From assembly GCF_030913705.1 (NCBI RefSeq), contig NZ_CP133190.1, forward strand, positions 3,115,501-3,179,500: DNA of 64,000 nucleotides. Direction: 5' to 3'. A program made the translations under genes and the position numbers. Below, one piece after another: positions 1 through 8,236 of this stretch. The DNA comes from Anaerocolumna sp. MB42-C2. GTDB taxonomy: Bacteria > Bacillota > Clostridia > Lachnospirales > Lachnospiraceae. Under the pieces are notes generated by a model, which worked only from the letters and a program-made list of their open reading frames with translations, did not search any database and was not told where the DNA came from. The first letter of the stretch is position 1. The number at the start of each line of letters is the position of its first letter.

Positions 1-1369
1 GGTTAAGTAAATTTTCCTTATATTCATCACTATGCTTTTCCATACCGGTTAAAAACCACGTTAACGGTTCCATAAAGGCATCATAATTCATAACGGTATC
101 CCATTCATCACCTGACAGCCAGGATTTGGGATCACCATAATGTTCAGCGAAAATAATTGCTTCCGGATTGGCTTCTTTTACGCTTTTACGAAAATCTCTA
201 AAGAATCTGTGGTTAAACTCTTTTGAATACCCTAAATCAGCTGCTACATCTAATCTCCACCCATCACAGTTAAACGGGGGAGATACCCATTTTTTTGCAA
301 TATCCATAACATAATTATAAAGTATAGGGGATTCCTCATAATTAAGTTTTGGCAGGGTATCATGTCCCCACCAGCCGTCATAAGAGGAGTTATCCGGCCA
401 CCGATCCTCTTTAAATCGAAAAAACGAAATATAAGGGCTGTTTTTGTCTGCATAAGCACCCTTTTCATACCCAACCATACCCTCATAGATGCCCTCTCTG
501 TCCAACCATTTATGAAAAGAACCACAGTGATTAAACACTCCGTCTAAAATGACTTTTAAGCCTCTCTTATGAGCTTCCTCTACCAGCCGTATCAGCAGCT
601 CATTGCTGGCGTTAAGGTTATCCGAATCCGTAACACGGGTTCTGTATTTTGTCGCCTGTCTGTTATTGGTTTCATGTAAAGCAAGTACTTCTCCTCCATC
701 CCTTTTGATTACCCCATAATGCGGGTCAACAAAATCATAATCCTGAGTATCATATTTATGATTGGAGGGTGATACAAAAATAGGATTAAAATAGATTGCT
801 TCAATGCCTAAGTCCTGCAAATAATCCAACTTTTTAATTACACCCTGTAAATCGCCTCCATAAAACTCTCCTATGCCAAAAGAATCCGGATATTTACTCC
901 AATCAGTAACCTTTCTGACCGGTGTATTAATATAACTGTACTCTCCATCTACAACATCGTTCGTAACATCACCGTTAAAAAACCGGTCAACAAAAATCTG
1001 GTAAAACACGGCACCTTTTGCCCAGTCAGGCGTTTGAAAACCAGGTGTTATCATAAAATTAAACTCTTTATGAAGTTCCAAAGCCGCACCGGCTCTGTTG
1101 TAATACCAGATTTTACTATCACCATATACTTCAAAATAATAAGAGATGACCTGATCAGCCAGTTCAAACTCATTCTCATAATAATCAAACAGAGAATCCG
1201 ATTCTTTCATTGCCATCTGCCAAAAATCTTCTTCGGTAACCAGCCTGACACTGTCTATACCCTCTTTACCTGTCCGAAAACGAATCGTTACTGTATCATA
1301 AGGCAACGGTTCACAGGGATTCCTGTAATCCTGTGTACCATCACTAAAAAAAGCATCCGTATTAAGCAT
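1..1369 (-). CDS. GH13 alpha-amylase/neopullulanase-type enzyme (3' end outside window)
   Basis: The minus strand is open from an ATG at 1369 to the left edge, giving 456 residues of a glycoside hydrolase family 13 protein. Residues 1-115 look like the N-terminal beta-sandwich (CBM34-like) of neopullulanase or maltogenic-amylase enzymes. The catalytic barrel begins near residue 118 (VFYQIFVDRF). Conserved region I is DGVFNH at 276-281. Region II is GWRLDVA at 370-376, with the nucleophile Asp374. Region III is IFAEHYGD, with the acid/base Glu409. The third catalytic Asp (region IV) and the C-terminal domain lie outside the window. There is no signal peptide, so the enzyme is probably cytoplasmic and acts on imported maltodextrins. 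An in-frame stop lies just upstream of the ATG. An AAAGGA site sits rather far away, about 15 nt. The exact substrate (cyclodextrin, pullulan, maltodextrin) cannot be told. Confidence 0.9.
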   Translation of the reverse strand, partial: MLNTDAFFSDGTQDYRNPCEPLPYDTVTIRFRTGKEGIDSVRLVTEEDFWQMAMKESDSLFDYYENEFELADQVISYYFEVYGDSKIWYYNRAGAALELHKEFNFMITPGFQTPDWAKGAVFYQIFVDRFFNGDVTNDVVDGEYSYINTPVRKVTDWSKYPDSFGIGEFYGGDLQGVIKKLDYLQDLGIEAIYFNPIFVSPSNHKYDTQDYDFVDPHYGVIKRDGGEVLALHETNNRQATKYRTRVTDSDNLNASNELLIRLVEEAHKRGLKVILDGVFNHCGSFHKWLDREGIYEGMVGYEKGAYADKNSPYISFFRFKEDRWPDNSSYDGWWGHDTLPKLNYEESPILYNYVMDIAKKWVSPPFNCDGWRLDVAADLGYSKEFNHRFFRDFRKSVKEANPEAIIFAEHYGDPKSWLSGDEWDTVMNYDAFMEPLTWFLTGMEKHSDEYKENLLN

Positions 1370-1603
1370 AATTAATCAAAATAATCCTTTCTTATCGTTT
1401 TTAAACCTAACATAGAGATACCCCCATTTTATTACATCTAGTATGGAAACACAACTTTATTAATTAATAATTCATTGGAGACTTTTATTCGAATAATTTA
1501 TTTTTTTAGTTTATGTCTTTTAGCAGGATATGGTATATAGTTATATGTTGTAGTATACTATTTGTAAATTGTATTAAGGTCTTTTAAATATGGAGGAACG
1601 ATT

Positions 1604-2083
1604 ATGATACATGTTAATGCAAGGGCGATTATAGTGTGTGAAACTAATGAAATCATTAAAATCCTGATACAAAAGAGGACAAAAAAAGGCGAAGAATGTT
1701 ATGAATTACCTGGTGGACACATTGAAGAATTTGAATCAATTACTGATGCGCTTAGGCGTGAAGTTTTAGAAGAGACCGGCCTTAATATAACATACATAGA
1801 AAACGAAAAAGAATCAGTTAATAACAATAGAGATAATGTTACTTTTAAAACACAATGTATAACCCCTTTTTCTGCTTATCAAACAATAGCAGGCCCCGTT
1901 GATTCTTTCGGCATTCATTTTATATGTTCAGCAAAAGGGCTTCCATTAAAAAAAGGTGATGATACTCAAGACATTCATTGGGCTACTATAGATGAAGTAG
2001 GTACACTTATCTCAAAGAATAAATTCTCAAATGTAGATATAGGTCCTATGTTAATGTTCATTCGTGACAAAGTGAAACACTGA
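1604..2083 (+). CDS. Nudix hydrolase
   Basis: This 159-residue protein carries a complete Nudix box at residues 38-60. The Gly, the Glu at +6, the REVLEETGL helix and all metal-binding glutamates are present. Nudix enzymes hydrolyse a nucleoside diphosphate linked to another moiety, and the substrate is not predictable here. The ATG is preceded by GGAGG at 1592-1596 with a 7-nt gap. It is the first of four small plus-strand genes (to 3751) that look like an accessory group inserted beside core genes. A function in nucleotide-pool sanitation or drug or metabolite detoxification is only inference. Confidence 0.88.
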   Translation: MIHVNARAIIVCETNEIIKILIQKRTKKGEECYELPGGHIEEFESITDALRREVLEETGLNITYIENEKESVNNNRDNVTFKTQCITPFSAYQTIAGPVDSFGIHFICSAKGLPLKKGDDTQDIHWATIDEVGTLISKNKFSNVDIGPMLMFIRDKVKH

Positions 2084-2101
2084 TAGATAATAATATTGAT
2101 A

Positions 2102-2130
2102 TTGAACATATGTTCTGTTTGTGATATAAT
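2102..2130 (+). promoter_or_regulatory. Sigma-A-type promoter for the nucleotidyltransferase gene
   Basis: TTGAAC at 2102-2107 and TATAAT at 2125-2130 are separated by 17 bp, and TG stands two bases before the -10 element. It lies downstream of the Nudix stop codon, so the nucleotidyltransferase gene probably has its own transcript beginning near 2137. This rules out start codons upstream of that point. Confidence 0.65.
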
Positions 2131-2188
2131 AGAATTTAGAAGAACTTTAGGCAGGAGGTTCTATTTATATATTGAAAGAAATGATGTT

Positions 2189-2836
2189 ATGGTAATTTCA
2201 AAGAAAAACCAACAATATATTACCATGTTAGCCGATATTTATGATATATCTTCTTCCCTTGGAATAAGGACGTTCGTATGGGGAGGCTTGTCTATCGATA
2301 TATGGGAAGGATATTTTTTGCGTGAACATGGGGATTTGGACGGATTTGTAGAAAATCTTACGGAGTATGTAGAATCATTAACTTCTGAGTATGTAAAAAG
2401 AGGATATAAAGTTACATTTCATAGTGAATTTTTGATGCTTGAAGTTGAAAAGGATTTGGTTCATGCAAGCTTTAATCCATTGAAGAGAAACGGCAAAACA
2501 GCCGAGTGGAAGCATATAGGTAATGATGGTTCCGTATTTTTCCCGTTCGATTGGCTTGATGTGTCACCCAGACTTTTTTATAATACAAAGGTCTATACTT
2601 CTGGTATTCGATTTGAATATGCAGTTAAAACTAAAGTTTCCATGCTACACCCCGAGTGGCGATTAAGAGAGAAAGATCAACTTGCAATAAAATATATGGA
2701 AGAAAAGCTGAAAGCTGAAAACATATGCAAGGAGGATATTTACAAATGGTTTTGGAGCTACAATCCGTATTGGTACAAGCAAGGATATGATGAGTTTTTC
2801 AGACCAACTATAGCTTATCCAATACAACCTAAATAA
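2189..2836 (+). CDS. Nucleotidyltransferase of the aminoglycoside/lincosamide adenylyltransferase type
   Basis: The 215-residue product has the pol-beta nucleotidyltransferase signature near its start: WGG at 31-33, Asp37, then REHGDLDGF with metal-binding Asp49 and Asp51. This resembles the ANT(2'')/Lnu families (GGW-x-D then RxHxDID), which adenylylate aminoglycosides or lincosamides. Many chromosomal relatives have no proven drug substrate. The rest (WRLREKDQLAIKYM) fits the helical part of those proteins. The frame is open further upstream to a TTG at 2096, but a promoter lies in between. The only strong Shine-Dalgarno, AGGAGG at 2153-2158, is 30 nt from this ATG and 12 nt from an in-frame ATT at 2171. 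The true start is therefore uncertain. Confidence 0.72.
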   Translation: MVISKKNQQYITMLADIYDISSSLGIRTFVWGGLSIDIWEGYFLREHGDLDGFVENLTEYVESLTSEYVKRGYKVTFHSEFLMLEVEKDLVHASFNPLKRNGKTAEWKHIGNDGSVFFPFDWLDVSPRLFYNTKVYTSGIRFEYAVKTKVSMLHPEWRLREKDQLAIKYMEEKLKAENICKEDIYKWFWSYNPYWYKQGYDEFFRPTIAYPIQPK

Positions 2837-3022
2837 TGTAATCAAAAGAACTATTGCTGATATACTTTCTGATATGTTGTTTTTTGTAGTACAGATGATA
2901 CAATTTTAGAGCGGAAAGTACGTCTCCGGCAGAGGAAATTATATATGCTGTATCACAAATATAATCAATTTTTAGTGTTTTTAAATTATTTATAAATATA
3001 TGGTTTTTATGGAGGTATAACT

Positions 3023-3409
3023 ATGGATTTAAAAGAAGTAGTTAGTTGTATATTTCAAGTTACAATTCAACAAAATGCTGAAAGAATGAAAGAGTTCTTT
3101 ATTGAATCAGCAGTTATTAACTGGCATAATACAAATGAAAGTTTTACACGTGAAGAGTACATAAGGGCTAATTGTGAATATCCGGGGTACTGGAAAGGTG
3201 ATATCGAGAGACTCGAGCAGATAAATGATGTAGTTATACTTGTGGGATCTGTCAAATCATTGGATGAGGGCACAGCAGTTCATGTAACTTCTTTTTATGA
3301 ATTTGAGAACGGGAAAGTTATTAAATTAGACGAATATTGGGGAGAAGACGGTGAAGCCCCCGGATGGAGACGGGACATGAAAATCGGCAGACCCATAATT
3401 AATACTTAG
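3023..3409 (+). CDS. NTF2-like / SnoaL-fold protein
   Basis: The 128-residue protein has the layout of a small NTF2-like (SnoaL) domain. An N-terminal helical part is followed by the AVINWHN segment, a conserved EYWGEDG near the C-terminus and an FYEFENGKV strand pair. The family is a cone-shaped fold used by isomerases, dehydratases and many proteins of unknown role, and no catalytic set is evident. GGAGG lies 8-9 nt before the ATG. The ASCH gene follows after 12 bp and is probably co-transcribed. Role unknown. Confidence 0.7.
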   Translation: MDLKEVVSCIFQVTIQQNAERMKEFFIESAVINWHNTNESFTREEYIRANCEYPGYWKGDIERLEQINDVVILVGSVKSLDEGTAVHVTSFYEFENGKVIKLDEYWGEDGEAPGWRRDMKIGRPIINT

Positions 3410-3421
3410 GAGTAAACTATT

Positions 3422-3751
3422 ATGCTGATATTACCTATAAAAAAGAAATGGTTTGATATGATTTTGTCCGGTGAAAAGAAAGAAGAATACAGAGAGATCA
3501 AACCATATTATATAAAAAGGTTAGCCAATATTTTCAAAGTATCGGAACCCTTACTGATTAAATTATTTCAGCAGGGTTCACATCAAAACCTGGAAATAAT
3601 ATTTCGTAACGGATATTCGTCTGATAGTCTTATCTTTGCAGCAGATTGCGAATTATACATAGGTAAAGGAAAAGTTGAATGGGGAGCAGCAGCAGACACA
3701 GAATATATAATCTTTAAAATAAAGAAAATCAAACAAACAAAAGAAAGTTGA
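3422..3751 (+). CDS. ASCH domain protein
   Basis: The 109-residue protein opens with the ASCH pattern (KKKWFDMILSGEKKEEYRE), including the Lys-Lys-Glu-Tyr-Arg-Glu stretch typical of the PUA-like ASCH superfamily. Those proteins bind RNA or modified nucleosides, and some hydrolyse N4-acetylcytidine. The AGGAG ribosome site overlaps the stop codon of the preceding NTF2-like gene, so the two are translationally close. The mid-part is less conserved. The substrate is unknown. Confidence 0.75.
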   Translation: MLILPIKKKWFDMILSGEKKEEYREIKPYYIKRLANIFKVSEPLLIKLFQQGSHQNLEIIFRNGYSSDSLIFAADCELYIGKGKVEWGAAADTEYIIFKIKKIKQTKES

Positions 3752-3779
3752 TATTATTATCTTTCGTCTTATATAAGCA

Positions 3780-4020
3780 GAACATTTTAGGGGATAGGCC
3801 GGCGGTTGGTCCTGTGAGTAACAATTGCATCAGAAAGGTTCCTTATGTCACTTAGGTTATGGAGAATGTGCCAAGTTTAAAAAGGCAACTGTTTGAACGA
3901 AGTGAGTTATTGCCTTTTTAAACTGCTATAAACATTCTCTGTAACCTTAGAGACATAGGGGTTCTTTCTCTGTTATTGTTACCACAGGAACCAACCGCCG
4001 GCCTGTCTCCTAAAATGTTC
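3780..4020. repeat. 241-bp imperfect inverted repeat (long hairpin element)
   Basis: Two arms of about 90 bp (3780-3869 and 3932-4020) are reverse complements of one another at roughly four bases in five. The best-kept part is the outer segment around GGCCGGCGGTTGGT. Inside the loop is a second, perfect 15-bp inverted repeat, 3874-3888 against 3910-3924, around a loop containing GAACGAAGTGAG. No reading frame spans it. It fills the gap between the ASCH gene and the ftsH terminator. It could be a MITE-like insertion or a structured RNA. The remaining gap to ftsH (4101-4327) shows nothing else. Confidence 0.8.
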
Positions 4021-4062
4021 GTCCGTCATTTAACAAAATAACTAAAAAAGCTAATTCAGCGC

Positions 4063-4100
4063 AAAAAAAAGGACAGCTTTCCGAACGCTGTCCTTTTTTT
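4063..4100. terminator. Bidirectional rho-independent terminator
   Basis: GGACAGC (4071-4077) pairs with GCTGTCC (4087-4093) around a 9-nt loop. The stem is flanked by eight A on the left and seven T on the right, so it can stop transcripts from either side. On the minus strand it would end the ftsH transcript about 230 nt after the stop codon. On the plus strand it would end the accessory group. Confidence 0.8.
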
Positions 4101-4327
4101 GGAGAAGGTATTTTTGTTACTTATGGGGTGTAGCAAAAACTATATAATGTATTGGGGTTTACGTTTATTAGTATAACACCATGACCGTCAAAAGTGTGCA
4201 CAAACATTACAAAATAATCAAATATTTTTTGTTCGTTTTTACGATTAGGAATCTGGTCCTATAAAAGCCATATTGTAAAACCTATAAAAACTATAATATT
4301 TTTATCTAATTTTTGTAAATCCCTATT

Positions 4328-6202
4328 TTAGACCTCTAATACTACGGAATTCATTCCATCATCTCCGTTAGATGGTTTATGAAATAACGCTTCGAATTCT
4401 TCCCTGTTAATTCTTTCTTTTTCAATCAGCAATTTAGCACAGCTGTGAAGAACATCATTGTATTCATTTAATATCCTCTTCGCTTCACTATAGCAGTGAT
4501 CTATCATACCTTTTACTTCATCGTCGATAGTTCTTGCCACGCTCTCGGAATAGCTTCTTGTATGAGCTAAATCACGGCCGATAAATACTTCATCATCATC
4601 ACTATCATAGTTAACCATACCTACATTACTTGAAAAACCATATTTCGTAACCATGGATCTGGCAGTTTTCGTTGCCATTTTAATATCCTGAGAAGCGCCG
4701 GTTGTAATATCATCAAAGATAAGTTCTTCTGCTGCTCTTCCGCCAAGTCCTACAATAATATCCTGTTCCATTTTACCTTTTGTATTAAACATTTCATCCC
4801 GTTCCGGTAAAGGCATGGTATAACCAGCTGCTCCGTTACCCGTAGGAATAATAGATACGGTATAAACCGGACCCACATCCGGAAGGATATGAAATAAAAT
4901 TGCGTGGCCGGCTTCATGATAAGCAGTAATTTTTTTCTCTTTGTCAGAAATAACTCTGCTTTTCTTTTCTGTGCCGATACCAATCTTAATGAATGATCGG
5001 TTAATATCCTCTTGTACAATAAAGGAACGGTTTTCCTTAGCAGCACAGATAGCTGATTCATTCAACAGATTTTCCAGATCCGCACCGGTAAAACCGGCAG
5101 TTGTCTGGGCGATTTGTTTTAAATCCACATCTTCTGCAAGTGGTTTCCCTTTGGAATGTACCTGCAGGATTTCTTCTCTTCCTTTTACATCAGGACGCCC
5201 TACCATTACTTTACGGTCAAAACGTCCGGGACGTAAGATAGCAGGGTCTAAGATATCAACACGGTTGGTGGCTGCCATAACGATAATTCCTTCGTTTGCG
5301 CCAAAACCGTCCATTTCCACCAGCAACTGGTTTAAGGTCTGTTCTCTTTCATCATGTCCGCCGCCCATACCGGTACCTCTGCGTCTGGCTACGGCATCAA
5401 TTTCATCAATAAATACGATACAGGGGGAATGTTTCTTGGCATCTTCAAATAAATCCCTTACTCTGGAAGCTCCGACACCGACAAACATTTCAACAAAATC
5501 GGAACCGGATATACTAAAGAACGGTACCCCTGCTTCACCGGCCACTGCTTTGGCAAGGAGGGTTTTACCGGTTCCAGGAGGTCCCTCTAATAATACACCT
5601 TTTGGTATCCTGGCACCAACCTGCACATATTTCTTCGGAGTCCTTAAGAAATCTACTATTTCTTTTAACTCTTCTTTTTCTTCTTCTAAACCTGCTACAT
5701 TTTTAAACGTGGTTTTCTTATTTTCATCCGTGGTCATCTTCGCCCGGCTCTTACCGAAATTCATGACCTTACTGTTACCACCGCCGCCACCGGCTGCCTG
5801 ATTGGACAAAAAAGAAAATAAGAAAATAATGACTACAAATCCCAGCAGATAAGGTAATAAATTCGTTAAGAACCAGTTTGGCTTAGATATATCATGCATT
5901 GTGTATTTATCTTGCAGATTATTGGAAGTTACTAACAAGTTTGCAATAGCCTTTACGTCAGGAGTATTAAACTGCTCTTTCCGACCATCGTTAAAAGTAA
6001 CGGTAACTTTACCGGTCGGTGGTTCCTGATTCTGATAAACATCCACTTTTTCTATCGTATTGTTTTCCATGTCCGCCAGGAAATTATTATATTCATAATT
6101 TTGTGAACCAGTGTTGCTTAAACTGTCTTGTAATAGCAATGCTGCTAATATAATACCAAGGATAATAATGTAAAAACCATATCCTTTCAATTGTCTTCTC
6201 AA
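4328..6202 (-). CDS. ftsH: ATP-dependent zinc metalloprotease FtsH
   Basis: This membrane-anchored AAA+ protease degrades misfolded and regulatory membrane proteins. The 624-residue protein has two transmembrane helices (about 8-26 and 111-132) around an extracytoplasmic FtsH-ext domain. It has Walker A GPPGTGKT at 207-214, Walker B VFIDEID near 263-269, the second region of homology ILRPGRFDR near 322-330 and the zinc motif HEAGH at 429-433. A glycine-rich linker follows the second helix. The start is TTG, preceded by GGAGG with a suitable gap. The order tilS-hpt-ftsH is conserved across Firmicutes. It is full length. Confidence 0.98.
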   Translation of the reverse strand: MRRQLKGYGFYIIILGIILAALLLQDSLSNTGSQNYEYNNFLADMENNTIEKVDVYQNQEPPTGKVTVTFNDGRKEQFNTPDVKAIANLLVTSNNLQDKYTMHDISKPNWFLTNLLPYLLGFVVIIFLFSFLSNQAAGGGGGNSKVMNFGKSRAKMTTDENKKTTFKNVAGLEEEKEELKEIVDFLRTPKKYVQVGARIPKGVLLEGPPGTGKTLLAKAVAGEAGVPFFSISGSDFVEMFVGVGASRVRDLFEDAKKHSPCIVFIDEIDAVARRRGTGMGGGHDEREQTLNQLLVEMDGFGANEGIIVMAATNRVDILDPAILRPGRFDRKVMVGRPDVKGREEILQVHSKGKPLAEDVDLKQIAQTTAGFTGADLENLLNESAICAAKENRSFIVQEDINRSFIKIGIGTEKKSRVISDKEKKITAYHEAGHAILFHILPDVGPVYTVSIIPTGNGAAGYTMPLPERDEMFNTKGKMEQDIIVGLGGRAAEELIFDDITTGASQDIKMATKTARSMVTKYGFSSNVGMVNYDSDDDEVFIGRDLAHTRSYSESVARTIDDEVKGMIDHCYSEAKRILNEYNDVLHSCAKLLIEKERINREEFEALFHKPSNGDDGMNSVVLEV

Positions 6203-6221
6203 TTATATGACCTCCTCTCAA

Positions 6222-6743
6222 TTATTCTACTACACCGATAAACGGTAAATTCCTATATTTTTGTATATAGTCAAGTCCGTATCCTACCACGAATTTATCC
6301 GGAATCTGAAATCCTACATAGTCCACTGCAACATCGGTAATTCTTCTCTCCGGTTTATCAAGCAGAGTACAGATTTTAATGCTCTTAGGTTTTCTGCTGT
6401 TAAGCAAATCAATTAAATATCTTAAAGTATTACCGGAATCAATAATATCTTCTACGATAAGTACTTCTTTTCCTTCTATGGAATCATCCAGATCCTTGAT
6501 TATTTTAACCCTACCGGAGCTTATTGTTTCATCTCCGTAACTGGATACCGACATAAAATCCAAGGAAACCGGTACAGTTATATTTTTAGCTAATTCACAG
6601 GTTACAAATACACCGCCTTTTAATACACAAATTAAATGTAGTTCTTTTCCGGCATAATCTTTGCTGATTTGTTCTCCTAACTCACGAATTTTCTTATCTA
6701 CCTCTTCTTCCGGTATTAATACGTTAATTTTTTTATTATCCAT
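6222..6743 (-). CDS. hpt: Hypoxanthine phosphoribosyltransferase
   Basis: The enzyme salvages hypoxanthine (and usually guanine) by transfer to PRPP. The 173-residue protein shows the PRPP-binding motif VLIVEDIIDSGNT at 94-106 and the LKGG loop at 41-44. GGAGG precedes the ATG. It begins 1 bp after the tilS stop and lies 19 bp before ftsH, so tilS-hpt-ftsH form one operon. Length is normal for the family. Confidence 0.96.
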   Translation of the reverse strand: MDNKKINVLIPEEEVDKKIRELGEQISKDYAGKELHLICVLKGGVFVTCELAKNITVPVSLDFMSVSSYGDETISSGRVKIIKDLDDSIEGKEVLIVEDIIDSGNTLRYLIDLLNSRKPKSIKICTLLDKPERRITDVAVDYVGFQIPDKFVVGYGLDYIQKYRNLPFIGVVE

Positions 6744-6744
6744 T

Positions 6745-8166
6745 TTATTTTCCTCCGTCTAAATTTATCTCAAGTATTACTTTTGTCTCCTCGCTTACTT
6801 TATATGCCTCGCTCATTCTGCCGCCTGTTACCCACATAATATGGGCCCCGTCAGCTAATAATGGGAGGAGATCTCTTTTCTCTCTTGGAATTTTTTCATC
6901 AATAAATAAGGCTTTAATCTTCTTCCTGCTTCCGGCAGAATCTATCTGGATATAATCTCCTTCTTTTCTGGTTCTGATTAAAACAGTATTTTTTATTTTA
7001 TCATAGTCAAACCATTTCGTACACCCATTTCTCGGAATTATCATATTTTTTTTATAATTTATTAATTTTGTATGGATGATTTGATTTGTCCCTGGTATTA
7101 AAGTATCACCCGGGATGTTTAACCTTTGTTCCCCGAATTGATCTGCTGGCCTTTTATTCGTAAAATCTTCCTGTTGTTTATAAATTGTATTACATTTCAA
7201 GGTTATACTATGATAACCTTTTGAAGCCAAAATACCATATGGTAAGTTAATGGATTTCCCTACCGGCTTATCTGATAATTCCAGTATAAGACCGATATGG
7301 AGTGCTTCCACATCCTTTAACTGCCCTGCCAGCTGTTCTAAAATCTTTCGTATGATTCCTTTTTGTATTACCAAGTCCTCCTGCCTCAGTTTATCTATGT
7401 TAATTTCATAAGCCTCTTGGTTTGTTTCATAACATACTGCCTTTTCATAGGCAATTTTAATATTTTTCTCTAAGTATCCGTCAATCTCGGTTAATTTTTC
7501 AGAAGCACTAACGATATGCTCAATGACCTTTGGATTAATTTCCTCTTTTGCAAAGCTTATGATAGTATGCCTTATTTTATTACGGGTATAATCCTGTATT
7601 AAATTTGTTCGGTCTGTCTGGTATGAAATACCGTTTTCTTCTAAATATTGTTCAATTTCATCCCTGCTCATACATAACAAAGGTCTGATTATATTTCCTC
7701 TCACGGCCGGTATGCCTTTTAGCCCTTTTATTCCGCTTCCCCGGAATAAATGAAAAAGAATCGTCTCTGCATTATCATTTTTATTATGTGCAATTGCAAT
7801 TTTATTACACTTATTTTTAAGGAAACACTCGTTAAATGTTTCATACCTTACCTTGCGGCCGGCTTCCTCCTCGGATAGTCCAAAGTTTTTTGCAATAGCA
7901 GGCACATCTGCTTTTACACAAGTATAGGACACATTATTATTAAGACATAGCTGCTTTACATATGCTTCATCTTCCTCCGCTTCTTCTCCTCTGATTCCAT
8001 GATTAACATGCACCACAAACAAGGTGAGATGATACATAAAGGACAGCTTATGAAGCACATGGAAAAGGCAGACAGAATCAGCTCCACCGGAAACACCGAT
8101 CACGATTCTGTCTCCCTCATTGATCATATTATTTTCATGAATAAAATTACGGACTGTATTTAACAT
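6745..8166 (-). CDS. tilS: tRNA(Ile)-lysidine synthetase TilS
   Basis: TilS attaches lysine to C34 of the CAU-anticodon isoleucine tRNA, using ATP. The PP-loop SGGADS is at residues 26-31, followed by the N-type ATPase core and a C-terminal domain (about 380-473) that recognises the tRNA. The frame is open up to a TTG at 8235. The ATG at 8166 was chosen because GGGAG lies 5 nt upstream and because TilS proteins normally begin about 25 residues before the PP-loop. It follows spoIIE closely and abuts hpt. Confidence 0.93.
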   Translation of the reverse strand: MLNTVRNFIHENNMINEGDRIVIGVSGGADSVCLFHVLHKLSFMYHLTLFVVHVNHGIRGEEAEEDEAYVKQLCLNNNVSYTCVKADVPAIAKNFGLSEEEAGRKVRYETFNECFLKNKCNKIAIAHNKNDNAETILFHLFRGSGIKGLKGIPAVRGNIIRPLLCMSRDEIEQYLEENGISYQTDRTNLIQDYTRNKIRHTIISFAKEEINPKVIEHIVSASEKLTEIDGYLEKNIKIAYEKAVCYETNQEAYEINIDKLRQEDLVIQKGIIRKILEQLAGQLKDVEALHIGLILELSDKPVGKSINLPYGILASKGYHSITLKCNTIYKQQEDFTNKRPADQFGEQRLNIPGDTLIPGTNQIIHTKLINYKKNMIIPRNGCTKWFDYDKIKNTVLIRTRKEGDYIQIDSAGSRKKIKALFIDEKIPREKRDLLPLLADGAHIMWVTGGRMSEAYKVSEETKVILEINLDGGK

Positions 8167-8236
8167 TCTGACTCCCGTACCATTTTTAGTAAAAACCATT
8201 TTTTTCATTTTAACTCTAACTTGTACAAATTTCAAG

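Noticed and set aside
2096-2188. TTG at 2096 as start of the nucleotidyltransferase
   Set aside because: A good promoter lies between this codon and the conserved domain, so the codon would be upstream of the transcript start.
4941-5801. 286-codon open frame on the plus strand opposite ftsH
   Set aside because: It is antisense to the conserved AAA core, shows serine/proline-rich composition typical of shadow frames and has no ribosome site.
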